Source: CBETVX01 sp965539935 (lineage in GTDB: Bacteria > Bacillota > Clostridia > Peptostreptococcales > Caminicellaceae). From it: DNA of 53,774 nt. Positions 44,310 through 52,506 of this stretch are shown here, piece after piece. How positions within the stretch are numbered: the first letter of the stretch is position 1; every line of letters begins with the position of its first letter. The notes beneath the pieces are model-generated. The model saw nothing but the letters and a program-made list of their open reading frames with translations, had not been told where the DNA came from and searched no databases. A program made the position numbers and the translations under genes. Location of the stretch: NCBI GenBank assembly GCA_965539935.1, contig CBETVX010000017.1, positions 1-53,774 on the forward strand, in the 5' to 3' direction.

Positions 44310-44310
44310 T
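44278..44310 (+). terminator. Intrinsic terminator between the structured RNA and yhdT
   Basis: CCCTTTCT / AGAAAGGG, 8-bp stem with an 11-base loop followed by TTTTATT. It ends the RNA or works as the expression platform of a leader. Confidence 0.75.
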
Positions 44311-44358
44311 TAATTTTTATATAATAAAACAAAAATCAAAATGATGGAGGTAGAACAA

Positions 44359-44631
44359 ATGAAAATGACTGAAAAGGAAAAAACAAAACAAATGAATAAA
44401 GAAGCTATTATTAGCTTAGGTTTATATATTTTCTTTTTTATATGGTGGTATGGATTTGCCTATGGATTAGGACTTAAAGACCTCAGTGAATATACTTATA
44501 TACTAGGAATGCCAGCTTGGTTTTTCTATAGCTGCATAGTTGGATATATAGTTATTTCCTTTGCCACTTGGTTCGTTGTGAAGAAATTCTTTGTTGACAT
44601 TTCCTTTGATGAAGAAAAAGAAAATATATAA
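44359..44631 (+). CDS. YhdT-family (DUF997) small membrane protein, PanF partner
   Basis: This 90-residue protein has two membrane helices and the family motif ILGMPAWFFYSCIVGYI. GGAGG at 44346-44350 selects the ATG at 44359; the in-frame ATGs at 44341/44344 lie before the site. YhdT proteins are encoded directly before PanF in many bacteria and are thought to be accessory to pantothenate uptake; function unproven. Confidence 0.8.
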   Translation: MKMTEKEKTKQMNKEAIISLGLYIFFFIWWYGFAYGLGLKDLSEYTYILGMPAWFFYSCIVGYIVISFATWFVVKKFFVDISFDEEKENI

Positions 44632-44667
44632 AACTTTGTCTAATTAATAAATGAGGAGGAAAAGTAA

Positions 44668-46125
44668 ATGACTAAGACACAAATGATAATACCGATGATA
44701 ATATACTTAGCATCAATGTTTGCAATCGCACTTTATTCCAATAAATTATCAAAAAAGATATCGGAAAATAACTTTATTGAAGAATACTTTATAGGTGGAA
44801 GAAGTATGGGTGGGTTTGTACTGGCAATGACCCTTATAGCTACATATTCAAGTGCAAGTAGTTTTATTGGAGGTCCAGGAGTGGCCTATAGTATGGGATT
44901 TGGCTGGATATTACTTGCCATGATACAAGTACCTACTGCATTTTTGACCCTTGGTGTTTTAGGAAAAAGATTTGCTATGGTAGCTAGAAAAATTGATGCC
45001 GTTACAGTTATAGATTTTCTAAGGGCAAGATATAAAAATGATTTAGTAGTTATATTAACTTCTATTGCAATCATACTATTTTTCGCTGCTTCAATGGTTG
45101 CACAGTTTATAGGTGGAGCTAAGTTGTTTGAAGCAATAACAGGTTATCCCTATATAGTAGGTCTAATATTATTTGGAATTACCGTTATTATATATACAAC
45201 CATAGGTGGATTTAGAGCAGTTGCTATTACCGATGCAATCCAAGGAGTAGTGATGGTGTTTGCCACTATTTTCCTATTGTTTGCTGTTATAAAAGCAGGT
45301 GGAGGAATGGAAAACATTATGATAAAACTGGCTGAAACTAATCCAGCTGCATTAACTCCAACGGCCGGTGGCAAGATAGCTCAGCCCTTTATATTATCTT
45401 TTTGGATATTAGTAGGTATAGGTGTATTGGGACTTCCACAAACTACTGTTAGATGTATGGGATTTAAAGATTCTAAATCACTACACAATGCAATGATAGT
45501 AGGAACCTTTGTTGTGGGTTTTTTAATGCTTGGTATGCATTTAGTTGGAGTGTTAGGTTCAGTTGTTGTGCCAGGACTTGAAGGGGATGGAGCAATACCT
45601 GGAATAACAGTCAAAGTACTACATCCAATAATAGCAGGTATATTTATAGCAGGTCCTTTAGCTGCAATAATGTCCACAGTAGACTCTATGCTTATTTTAG
45701 CAGCTGCAGCTATAATTAAAGATCTTTATTTAAATTATGGAAATAAAAATAATGTATCTCCAGAAAAACTTAGTCGTATAAGTTTTATAACAACAGGGGT
45801 ATTAGGAGTAGTAGTATTTGTTTTTGCAATAAAGCCTCCTTCATTAATTGTATGGATAAATCTATTTGCCTTTGGTGGACTGCAGGCTGCATTTCTATGG
45901 CCAACTATTTTGGGACTATATTGGAAGAGGGCTAATGCAACTGGTGCCTTATTATCAATAATATCAGGAATTGGGGCATATATGTACTATACAATAACAG
46001 GAATAAAATATCTTGGAATGCATCAAATAGTCCAAACAATAATTATTTCATTAATAGCTTTTATTATAGGAACATTTTTTGGGAAAAAACCAAATGAAGA
46101 GACTCTAAACATGTTTTGGGGATAG
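44668..46125 (+). CDS. panF: Sodium/pantothenate symporter
   Basis: This 485-residue SSS transporter has about 13 helices and PanF-like motifs: EEYFIGGRSMGGFVLAMTL, TYSSASSFIGGPGVAYSMG and GPLAAIMSTVDSMLILAAA. It imports pantothenate, the precursor of coenzyme A, with Na+. The YhdT gene immediately upstream supports PanF over other SSS transporters. RBS GAGGAGGAAA. Confidence 0.88.
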   Translation: MTKTQMIIPMIIYLASMFAIALYSNKLSKKISENNFIEEYFIGGRSMGGFVLAMTLIATYSSASSFIGGPGVAYSMGFGWILLAMIQVPTAFLTLGVLGKRFAMVARKIDAVTVIDFLRARYKNDLVVILTSIAIILFFAASMVAQFIGGAKLFEAITGYPYIVGLILFGITVIIYTTIGGFRAVAITDAIQGVVMVFATIFLLFAVIKAGGGMENIMIKLAETNPAALTPTAGGKIAQPFILSFWILVGIGVLGLPQTTVRCMGFKDSKSLHNAMIVGTFVVGFLMLGMHLVGVLGSVVVPGLEGDGAIPGITVKVLHPIIAGIFIAGPLAAIMSTVDSMLILAAAAIIKDLYLNYGNKNNVSPEKLSRISFITTGVLGVVVFVFAIKPPSLIVWINLFAFGGLQAAFLWPTILGLYWKRANATGALLSIISGIGAYMYYTITGIKYLGMHQIVQTIIISLIAFIIGTFFGKKPNEETLNMFWG

Positions 46126-46199
46126 GAAATTGAGTATGTAATATTAATACCTAAATAAGTTGAATAATAAAAATAATTTAGAAAATTTATAGTTAATTA

Positions 46200-46227
46200 T
46201 TGACTTATACATGTCATCTGATATAAT
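46200..46227 (+). promoter_or_regulatory. Promoter of the aroB operon leader
   Basis: TTGACT (46200-46205), 16-bp spacer, TATAAT (46222-46227). The same architecture (TTGACT, 16 bp, TAAAAT) precedes the second aromatic leader at 52057. Confidence 0.8.
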
Positions 46228-46273
46228 TTACCTCAATAAGTAATTTGGAATTAATTATTTTGGAGGACGAATC

Positions 46274-46474
46274 ATGAAAAAGCTTATTAGAGAGAGAAAA
46301 GTAGTACAATTTTATTTTTATTTTAGCTGGAGCTTTTATTTTTATGGCGCTGGCTATTTTCTATGCAAAATAATATCAAATCTCTTATCTAATGAGTTGA
46401 ATAGGATTACGAGTATTTATAAAAATGGATTTAATTTCAAACTAGCAAGGTTAAAATCCTCCTTAGTAGTTTAA
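46274..46474 (+). CDS. Aromatic-rich leader peptide of the aroB-aroA-aroC-pheA-aroK operon
   Basis: This 66-codon ORF has an excellent site (GGAGG, 7 bases before ATG). Residues 13-29 hold 12 aromatic residues in 17: FYFYF, then SWS, FYFY, GAG and YF. The peptide has no recognisable fold; such codon runs measure the supply of charged Phe/Tyr/Trp tRNAs. It is followed by an intrinsic terminator and then aroB. A homologous leader precedes aroF at 52184. If a ribosome stalls in the aromatic run, TAATGAGTT (46390-46398, codons 39-42) stays free to pair with the terminator arm; if it reads through, it masks that segment. Confidence 0.85.
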   Translation: MKKLIRERKVVQFYFYFSWSFYFYGAGYFLCKIISNLLSNELNRITSIYKNGFNFKLARLKSSLVV

Positions 46475-46532
46475 AATAAGTTTAAGCCAATTATAATACT
46501 CTAAAAAGACTCATTAATGTGGGTCTTTTTTT
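46390..46532 (+). promoter_or_regulatory. Transcription attenuator of the aroB operon (anti-terminator segment plus terminator)
   Basis: Terminator: AAAAAGACTCA (46503-46513) pairs with TGGGTCTTTTT (46520-46530), a 6-base loop, and a T-run to 46532. Anti-terminator: TAATGAGTT (46390-46398), inside the leader ORF, can form 9 pairs (one G-U) with GACTCATTA (46508-46516), which would destroy the terminator stem. The gap from leader stop to terminator is 28 bases, suitable for ribosome-coupled control. Confidence 0.75.
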
Positions 46533-46735
46533 ATTGCATTGACCTAGGAACTATAGAAGAAAAAAGGGGATTTATGGGTGAAGATAAAATTTTCATAATA
46601 AAATCCCATTGGAATGTGAAATAAAAAGGAGATATGGCCACATTAAATAGAGTATTATAAGAAATAGATGATGGACAATATATTTTTTAAAATCCTTAAA
46701 AATAGCACAGGAAAATAGAGAGGAGATGAGGTAAT

Positions 46736-47800
46736 ATGAAGGCCCTTACAGTAAACCTTCCACACAAAAAATATCCCATAGTAATCCAAAAAGACCTAAT
46801 AAAAGATATTGGATTTAAACTAAAGGAAATATACAAGGGTAATAAAATAGCCATAATAACGGATTTAAATGTAGAAAGATTATATGGTGAAAAAATAGAA
46901 AAAAATCTTGTTGACCAAGATTATTTTGTAAAAAAAATAATTGTAGAACCGGGAGAGAAAAGTAAATCCTTTGATACATTACTAGATTTATATGATAAAT
47001 TATTAGATTTTGAAATAACTAGAGGAGACTTGATAATAACCCTTGGAGGTGGAGTAGTAGGAGATTTAGGAGGCTTTGCAGCATCTACTCTTTTAAGGGG
47101 GATACCCTTTGTACAGATACCCACATCCCTATTAGCTCAAATTGATAGTAGTGTAGGAGGCAAGGTAGCAGTAAATCTATCAAAGGGAAAAAATTTAGTA
47201 GGTAGTTTCTACCATCCTGAGGCAGTATTTATAGACCCACAGTTTCTAAAAACTTTAGATAAAAGATTTTTATATGATGGAATGGCAGAATTAATAAAAT
47301 ATAGTTTGATAAAAGATAAAAATTTATTTGAAAATTTACTGAAATATAAATTAGATGAAGAACTTTTTAATAATATGGAAGAAATAATCTATAGATGTTG
47401 TGAAATAAAGAAAGAAATCGTAGAAAGGGATGAAATGGATAAAGGGGAAAGAATGATACTTAATTTTGGTCATACCATTGGACATGCCATAGAAAAGTAT
47501 TTTAAATACGAAAAGTTTACCCATGGAGAAGCGGTGGCAATAGGCATGTATAATATAACAAAAAAAAGTGAGGAAATGGGCATAACCCAAAAAGGTACGG
47601 CAGATTTGATAAAGAGAATATTAATCCAGTATAAACTGCCATTTACAATGCCAGAGATGGATATTAAAAAAATAGTAGAGAGTATTAATTTAGATAAAAA
47701 GAGTAAAGGGGAAGATATAAGTATAGTACTATTAAAAAGTATAGGCGAAGTTTTTGTTAAAAAAATAAACAGAGATAATATAGACAAGTATATTAGTTAA
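46736..47800 (+). CDS. aroB: 3-dehydroquinate synthase
   Basis: This 354-residue enzyme catalyses shikimate pathway step 2, DAHP to 3-dehydroquinate, with NAD+ and a divalent metal. Motifs are LIITLGGGVVGDLGGFAASTLLRGIPFVQIPTSLLAQIDSSVGGKVAVN, metal ligands in AELIKYSLI and ILNFGHTIGHAIE, and the final histidine in THGEAVAIGM. ATG 46736 follows AGGAGATGAGGT. It is the first structural gene after the aromatic attenuator. Confidence 0.96.
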   Translation: MKALTVNLPHKKYPIVIQKDLIKDIGFKLKEIYKGNKIAIITDLNVERLYGEKIEKNLVDQDYFVKKIIVEPGEKSKSFDTLLDLYDKLLDFEITRGDLIITLGGGVVGDLGGFAASTLLRGIPFVQIPTSLLAQIDSSVGGKVAVNLSKGKNLVGSFYHPEAVFIDPQFLKTLDKRFLYDGMAELIKYSLIKDKNLFENLLKYKLDEELFNNMEEIIYRCCEIKKEIVERDEMDKGERMILNFGHTIGHAIEKYFKYEKFTHGEAVAIGMYNITKKSEEMGITQKGTADLIKRILIQYKLPFTMPEMDIKKIVESINLDKKSKGEDISIVLLKSIGEVFVKKINRDNIDKYIS

Positions 47801-47833
47801 TATATTATCTTAATATAGAAAGGAGTCAAAGAG

Positions 47834-49132
47834 TTGAAAAAGATAGAGATAATTCCTACTAAACTAGAGGGAAAGGTTAATACTCCTCCTTCTAAAAGTA
47901 TGAGTCATAGGGCTATCATATGTGGAGGCCTTGCAGAGGGAGTAAGTAATATAGATAATTTAATACTTTCCGACGATATTAAAGCAACAATTGATGGTAT
48001 GAGGGCCCTAGGCAGTCATATTGAATGCTTTGAGAGCAAATTATGTAAGGGAAGATATACCGTTACTATTAATGGAGATGAAAGTATAAAGTCTAAAAAA
48101 AATACTATAGATTGTAAAGAATCGGGGTCAACCCTAAGATTTTTAATACCCCTTGCATGCTATACCGGTGAAAAAATAAAATTTACTGGCAGAGGAAAGC
48201 TTGTGGAAAGACCCCTAAATACCTATTATGAAATATTTGATGAACAAAGTGTAGATTATCAAAATAATGATGGTAATCTTCCACTGGAAATAAAGGGAAT
48301 AATAAAACCTGATGTTTTTAGAATCAAAGGAAATATCAGTTCCCAATTCATTACAGGTCTTATGTTTCTTTTACCATTATTAAATGGCGATTCTAAAATA
48401 GAAATAACAACAGAACTTGAATCAAAGGGATATGTGGATTTAACAACTGATATGTTAAATAAGTTTGGGATAGAAATAAAAGAAAGAGAGTATAAAGAGT
48501 TCTTTATTAAGGGAAATCAGAAATATAAAAGTAGAGATTATATTGTAGAAGGGGATTATTCCCAAGCTGCATTTTGGATAGTAGCTGGTTTATTAGGGGG
48601 TAATATTAGTTGCAAAAACATAAGTAAAGATTCACTTCAAGGAGATAGAGCTATTGTAGATATAGTGAAAGAAATGGGAGGAAAAATTGAAATTGGACAG
48701 GATCATATAGAAATTAGTTGCTCCCATACCCATGGCACAATAATAGATGCATCCCAGTGTCCAGATTTGGTACCAATATTAGCTGTTTTAGGAAGTTTAA
48801 GTAGAGGCATAACAAAGATAGTCAATGCAGAAAGACTTAGAATAAAAGAATCCGATAGACTTAAGGCCATATCAACGGAACTGAATAAATTAGGAGCCAA
48901 TATAACTGAACTAAAGGATGGACTAATTATAGAGGGAAAAGAGAGTTTAAAGGGAGGCATTGTGGACAGCTGGAATGACCATAGAATTGCCATGGCTTTG
49001 GCCATAGCTTCTATTAGATGTACTGAACCTGTTATAATAACAGGAAGTGATGCAGTTAAAAAATCATATCCACAATTTTGGGAAGATTTTAAGAAGTTAG
49101 GAGGGAAGATAAATGAGTGGGATATGGGGTAA
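47834..49132 (+). CDS. aroA: 3-phosphoshikimate 1-carboxyvinyltransferase (EPSP synthase)
   Basis: This 432-residue enzyme joins shikimate-3-phosphate and phosphoenolpyruvate. It starts at TTG 47834 after AAAGGAGTC. Motifs are PPSKSMSHRA, the GSTLRF segment, GDYSQAAFWIVAG, the signature ERLRIKESDRLKAI and DHRIAMALAIA. Its 3' end overlaps aroC by 20 bases, so the two are translationally coupled. Confidence 0.96.
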   Translation: MKKIEIIPTKLEGKVNTPPSKSMSHRAIICGGLAEGVSNIDNLILSDDIKATIDGMRALGSHIECFESKLCKGRYTVTINGDESIKSKKNTIDCKESGSTLRFLIPLACYTGEKIKFTGRGKLVERPLNTYYEIFDEQSVDYQNNDGNLPLEIKGIIKPDVFRIKGNISSQFITGLMFLLPLLNGDSKIEITTELESKGYVDLTTDMLNKFGIEIKEREYKEFFIKGNQKYKSRDYIVEGDYSQAAFWIVAGLLGGNISCKNISKDSLQGDRAIVDIVKEMGGKIEIGQDHIEISCSHTHGTIIDASQCPDLVPILAVLGSLSRGITKIVNAERLRIKESDRLKAISTELNKLGANITELKDGLIIEGKESLKGGIVDSWNDHRIAMALAIASIRCTEPVIITGSDAVKKSYPQFWEDFKKLGGKINEWDMG

Positions 49133-50204
49133 AAATATTAGAATTTCAATCTTTGGAGAATCCCATGGGGAGGCCATAGGAATAGTCTTAGATGGTTTGC
49201 CATCGGGTTTAGAAATAGACCTTGAAAAAATTAAAAAAGAAATGAAAAGAAGGGCCCCAGGAAGGAATAAGATATCTACCTCAAGGAAAGAGGGAGATCA
49301 ATTTAATATCTTAAGTGGGTATTTTAATGGGAGGACTACAGGTACGCCCCTTGCTTCAGTCATATATAATACCAATCAAAAATCAAAGGATTATGATGCT
49401 ATTAAATCCATAATGAGACCAGGTCATGCTGATTATACAGGTCATGTTAAATATTCTGGTTTTAATGATTATCGAGGTGGCGGGCATTTTTCTGGAAGGA
49501 TTACAGCTCCCCTTGTATTTGCTGGAGCAATAGCAAAACAAATCTTATTAAATAAAAACATAGTAATAGGCAGTCATATAAAGAGTATAGGAAATATAGA
49601 AGAAGAATCCTTTGACAAAGTAAGTATTAAGCCATCATTATTGGAAGAATTAATAGAAAAAGAATTTCCGGTCATAGATGATGAAAAGGGTAAGAAAATG
49701 AAGGAATATATACTGAAGTTGAAAGATGAGAAGGATTCTATAGGTGGAATAGTTGAAACAGCAGTGGTAAATCTACCTGAAGGTGTAGGAGAGCCTTTCT
49801 TTGATTCCGTAGAAAGTAAACTTTCTCAACTACTTTTCTCAATACCTGCAGTAAAGGGAGTTGAATTTGGAGCAGGATTTGATATAACAGATATGAAGGG
49901 TTCTGAGGCCAACGATGAGCTATATATTTCTAAAGGTAAAATAAAAACCTATTCAAATAATAATGGTGGAATAATAGGTGGAATTACTAATGGAATGCCC
50001 CTAATATTTCGTATTGCAATAAAACCCACTGCCTCAATAGCTAAAGTTCAAAGGACAGTAAATATAGATGAAGGTACAAATACCAAAATTGAAATAGAGG
50101 GACGTCATGACCCATGTATTGTACCTAGGGCTGTGCCTGTAGTTGAAGCTGTAACGGCCATTGCTTTACTAGATTTAATATTGGAAAGGAATAAAAGACT
50201 ATGA
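49113..50204 (+). CDS. aroC: Chorismate synthase
   Basis: This 363-residue enzyme forms chorismate from EPSP using reduced FMN. Motifs are FGESHGEAIGIVLDGLPSG, RRAPGRNKISTSRKE, MRPGHADYTGHVKYSGFNDYRGGGHFSGRITAP and the C-terminal RHDPCIVPRAVPVVEA. It overlaps aroA upstream by 20 bases and pheA downstream by four (ATGA). Confidence 0.97.
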   Translation: MSGIWGKNIRISIFGESHGEAIGIVLDGLPSGLEIDLEKIKKEMKRRAPGRNKISTSRKEGDQFNILSGYFNGRTTGTPLASVIYNTNQKSKDYDAIKSIMRPGHADYTGHVKYSGFNDYRGGGHFSGRITAPLVFAGAIAKQILLNKNIVIGSHIKSIGNIEEESFDKVSIKPSLLEELIEKEFPVIDDEKGKKMKEYILKLKDEKDSIGGIVETAVVNLPEGVGEPFFDSVESKLSQLLFSIPAVKGVEFGAGFDITDMKGSEANDELYISKGKIKTYSNNNGGIIGGITNGMPLIFRIAIKPTASIAKVQRTVNIDEGTNTKIEIEGRHDPCIVPRAVPVVEAVTAIALLDLILERNKRL

Positions 50205-51382
50205 ACTATTTAGATAAATTGAGAAGGGAAATTGATAATATTGATAGAGAAATAATAAGACTTTTTGAAATGAGAATGGAAATAGCCATAGAAATAGGTC
50301 ATTATAAAGAAAAAAATAATATGAAAATATATGATAAGTCCAGAGAAGATAAAGTTATAGAAAAGAATATCTCTCATTTAAAAAATGAAAATTTTAAAGA
50401 AGCCATTGTAGAGTTAACACATTGTATAATGAATATTAGTAAAGATATTCAAAAAAAGGAAAAGAATGCTAATATTTTAGAATGTAAAAAAGAGTCTAAA
50501 GATAGTATAAATAAAATAGAAATTAATTCGAAATATTTTAATGAAAATAAAGATATTAAATTAGGCTTTCAAGGGGTTCTAGGATCCTTTAGTGAACAAG
50601 CTCTTATGGAGTACTTTGGAAAATGTGATAACATAAAGAGTTTTAAAGACTTTGAAGATGTTTTATTGGCAATAAAAAATAATGAAATAGATTATGGAAT
50701 ACTTCCTATTGAAAATTCTTCTACAGGTGGTATAGCTGAAGTATATGATCTTTTAAGAAAATATGGATTTTATATAGTAGGAGAAAAAGTTATAAAGGTA
50801 GAACATCATTTGCTGGGAGTAAAAGGAGCAAAACTTGAAGATATACAGGAAGTATATTCCCACCATCAGGCACTTCAACAGAGTAGTGAATTTTTAAAGG
50901 ATTATAATAAATTTAAATTGATTCCATTTAGTAATACTGCAACAAGTGCAGAATACATTAAAGATAAAAATTCTAAAACAAAGGGAGCTGTAGCTAGTAA
51001 GAGAGCAGCTGAATTATATGGACTAGATATTATAAAGAGTAATATTAATCATAACAAGGATAATTATACTAGATTTATTGTGATTGGCAAAAAACTAGAA
51101 TATAATAATAATTCAAATAAAATTAGTATAGTTGTTACAGTACCACATAAACCAGGTATGCTTTATAAAACCCTAAGTATTTTTGCTAAAAATAATATCA
51201 ATATGATGAAGATTGAGTCTAGACCAATTATAGGTAAACCATGGGAATATTTCTTTTATATAGATTTTGAAGGAAACTTAAATGAAGGGTCTGTTAAGGC
51301 AGCAATTAATGAAATTCAAGAAGATAGTAGTTATTATAAATTATTAGGAAATTATAAAGGTGATAGTAGTATAAGACAATAA
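50201..51382 (+). CDS. pheA: Bifunctional chorismate mutase / prephenate dehydratase (P-protein)
   Basis: This 393-residue fusion makes phenylpyruvate from chorismate. The chorismate mutase (AroQ type) domain covers about residues 1-85 (LDKLRREIDNIDREIIRLFEMRM). A variable charged linker follows to about 118, then prephenate dehydratase (LGFQGVLGSFSEQAL, YGILPIENSSTGGIAEVYDLL, NYTRFIVIG) and a C-terminal ACT domain (PGMLYKTLSIFAKNNINMMKIESRP). The ESRP motif is the phenylalanine-binding feedback site, so the enzyme is probably Phe-inhibited in addition to attenuation control. It overlaps aroC by four bases. Confidence 0.95.
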   Translation: MNYLDKLRREIDNIDREIIRLFEMRMEIAIEIGHYKEKNNMKIYDKSREDKVIEKNISHLKNENFKEAIVELTHCIMNISKDIQKKEKNANILECKKESKDSINKIEINSKYFNENKDIKLGFQGVLGSFSEQALMEYFGKCDNIKSFKDFEDVLLAIKNNEIDYGILPIENSSTGGIAEVYDLLRKYGFYIVGEKVIKVEHHLLGVKGAKLEDIQEVYSHHQALQQSSEFLKDYNKFKLIPFSNTATSAEYIKDKNSKTKGAVASKRAAELYGLDIIKSNINHNKDNYTRFIVIGKKLEYNNNSNKISIVVTVPHKPGMLYKTLSIFAKNNINMMKIESRPIIGKPWEYFFYIDFEGNLNEGSVKAAINEIQEDSSYYKLLGNYKGDSSIRQ

Positions 51383-51426
51383 TAAAGATTATAAGAAGAA
51401 GTTAAACTTATAAGGTGGTTTAAGCT

Positions 51427-51942
51427 ATGATAAAAGAAAGTAAGAACATAGTATTTATTGGAATGCCAGGATGTGGTAAAACAACAATAGGTAATAGGAT
51501 TTCTAAAGGGTTAAATATGGAATTTTATGATATTGATGAATACATTAAAGAGAAAGAAGGAAAAAGCATTCAAGAGATTTTTAAGGATGGGGAAGAATAT
51601 TTTAGAAAAATTGAAAGTGAAGCAGTAAAGGAAGTAAGTAAAAAAACTCCTATAGTTATATCCACTGGAGGAGGAGTAGTAAAATCCCATAGAAATATGG
51701 AATATTTAAAGAAAAATGGCATTATAATTTTCATTAATAGACCTTTAGAGAATATAGTTGCTGATATAGATATAAATGACCGTCCCCTATTAAAGGAGGG
51801 GAGGGAAAAATTAATTAAATTATATAAAGAAAGATATGATTTATACAAGAAATATTGTGACTATGAGATATTAAATAATTCAGAATTATCAATTGTAATT
51901 GATAGAATTTTAAAACTTATAGAAAGACTTGACATAATGTAA
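51427..51942 (+). CDS. aroK: Shikimate kinase
   Basis: This 171-residue P-loop kinase phosphorylates shikimate at the 3-position. Walker A GMPGCGKTTIG, DIDEYIKEKEGKSIQEIF with the shikimate-binding aspartate, FRKIESEAV, STGGGVV and the lid arginine in INDRPLL are all present. Last gene of the first aromatic operon. No aroD or aroE is in the window. Confidence 0.95.
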   Translation: MIKESKNIVFIGMPGCGKTTIGNRISKGLNMEFYDIDEYIKEKEGKSIQEIFKDGEEYFRKIESEAVKEVSKKTPIVISTGGGVVKSHRNMEYLKKNGIIIFINRPLENIVADIDINDRPLLKEGREKLIKLYKERYDLYKKYCDYEILNNSELSIVIDRILKLIERLDIM

Positions 51943-52056
51943 CCTGGCAAGGATATGTTTATTTTAAGAACGTAAAACCTACTAGGGTAAGATGAATTTT
52001 AATTTACTAAATAAATGTAATTATTAAAATAACTTAGAAAAATTCATATTTTATAT

Positions 52057-52084
52057 TGACTTTTTTACTGAAAAAGATAAAATT
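52057..52084 (+). promoter_or_regulatory. Promoter of the aroF operon leader
   Basis: TTGACT (52057-52062), 16-bp spacer, TAAAAT (52079-52084), about 100 bases before the second leader ORF. Confidence 0.7.
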
Positions 52085-52183
52085 AAATACAATAATCAAA
52101 AACTGTTTAAGTATAATTAGTTGATTTAATAACACATACTAAAACTATAAATATTTATTTTAAAATTTTTTGGAGGAAGAAAT

Positions 52184-52342
52184 ATGTTGAATCTTATTAG
52201 AAAGGAATTAGCTGTACAAAACTATTATTATTTTTATTTTAGCTGGGGCTATTTTTATGGCGCTGGATATTTTGCATACAAAAAAATAATAAATTTCCTT
52301 TCTAATGGGTTAGAAAAAATATGTATATTAGGTATAAGTTAA
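52184..52342 (+). CDS. Aromatic-rich leader peptide of the aroF-tyrA operon
   Basis: This 52-codon ORF has GGAGG 7 bases before ATG, the same spacing as the first leader. Residues 14-32 contain YYYFYF, SWG, YFY, GAG, YF and a further Tyr: 13 aromatic residues in 19. It aligns with the first leader over about 40 residues: shared LIR, VQ, FYFSW, FYGAGYF, then a KxI..xLSN tail. The aroF gene follows after a strong terminator. The similarity of the non-aromatic residues as well suggests common descent and perhaps RNA-structure constraints beyond simple codon counting. Confidence 0.85.
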   Translation: MLNLIRKELAVQNYYYFYFSWGYFYGAGYFAYKKIINFLSNGLEKICILGIS

Positions 52343-52416
52343 GCGATATTTTAAATAGTATACTTATAAATATTTAAAGAGAAGACTCATTAGAAGAGTC
52401 TTCTCTTTTTTTTTTT
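52300..52416 (+). promoter_or_regulatory. Transcription attenuator of the aroF operon (anti-terminator segment plus terminator)
   Basis: Terminator: AGAGAAGACTC (52378-52388) and GAGTCTTCTCT (52396-52406) form a perfect 11-bp stem followed by about 10 T. Anti-terminator: TTCTAATGGGTT (52300-52311), inside the leader ORF, can form 12 pairs (two G-U) with GACTCATTAGAA (52384-52395), which includes half of the terminator's 5' arm. The arrangement mirrors the one before aroB. Confidence 0.8.
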
Positions 52417-52506
52417 AACCTTAAAGAAATACTTTTTTAACTAAGTTTTACTAGTAAAGTATAAGATTAAAAAAATATATTAACTAAGAATAGGGGAGTG
52501 ACTATA

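Noticed and set aside
46574..46656. Mini-ORFs of 16 and 7 codons between the attenuator terminator and aroB
   Set aside because: Both have passable ribosome sites but no aromatic bias or recognisable content; probably chance in AT-rich leader DNA.
46200..46735. T-box riboswitch before aroB
   Set aside because: No T-box sequence (AGGGTGGNACC type) or stem I / specifier loop could be found; the leader ORF with alternative pairing explains the terminator better.
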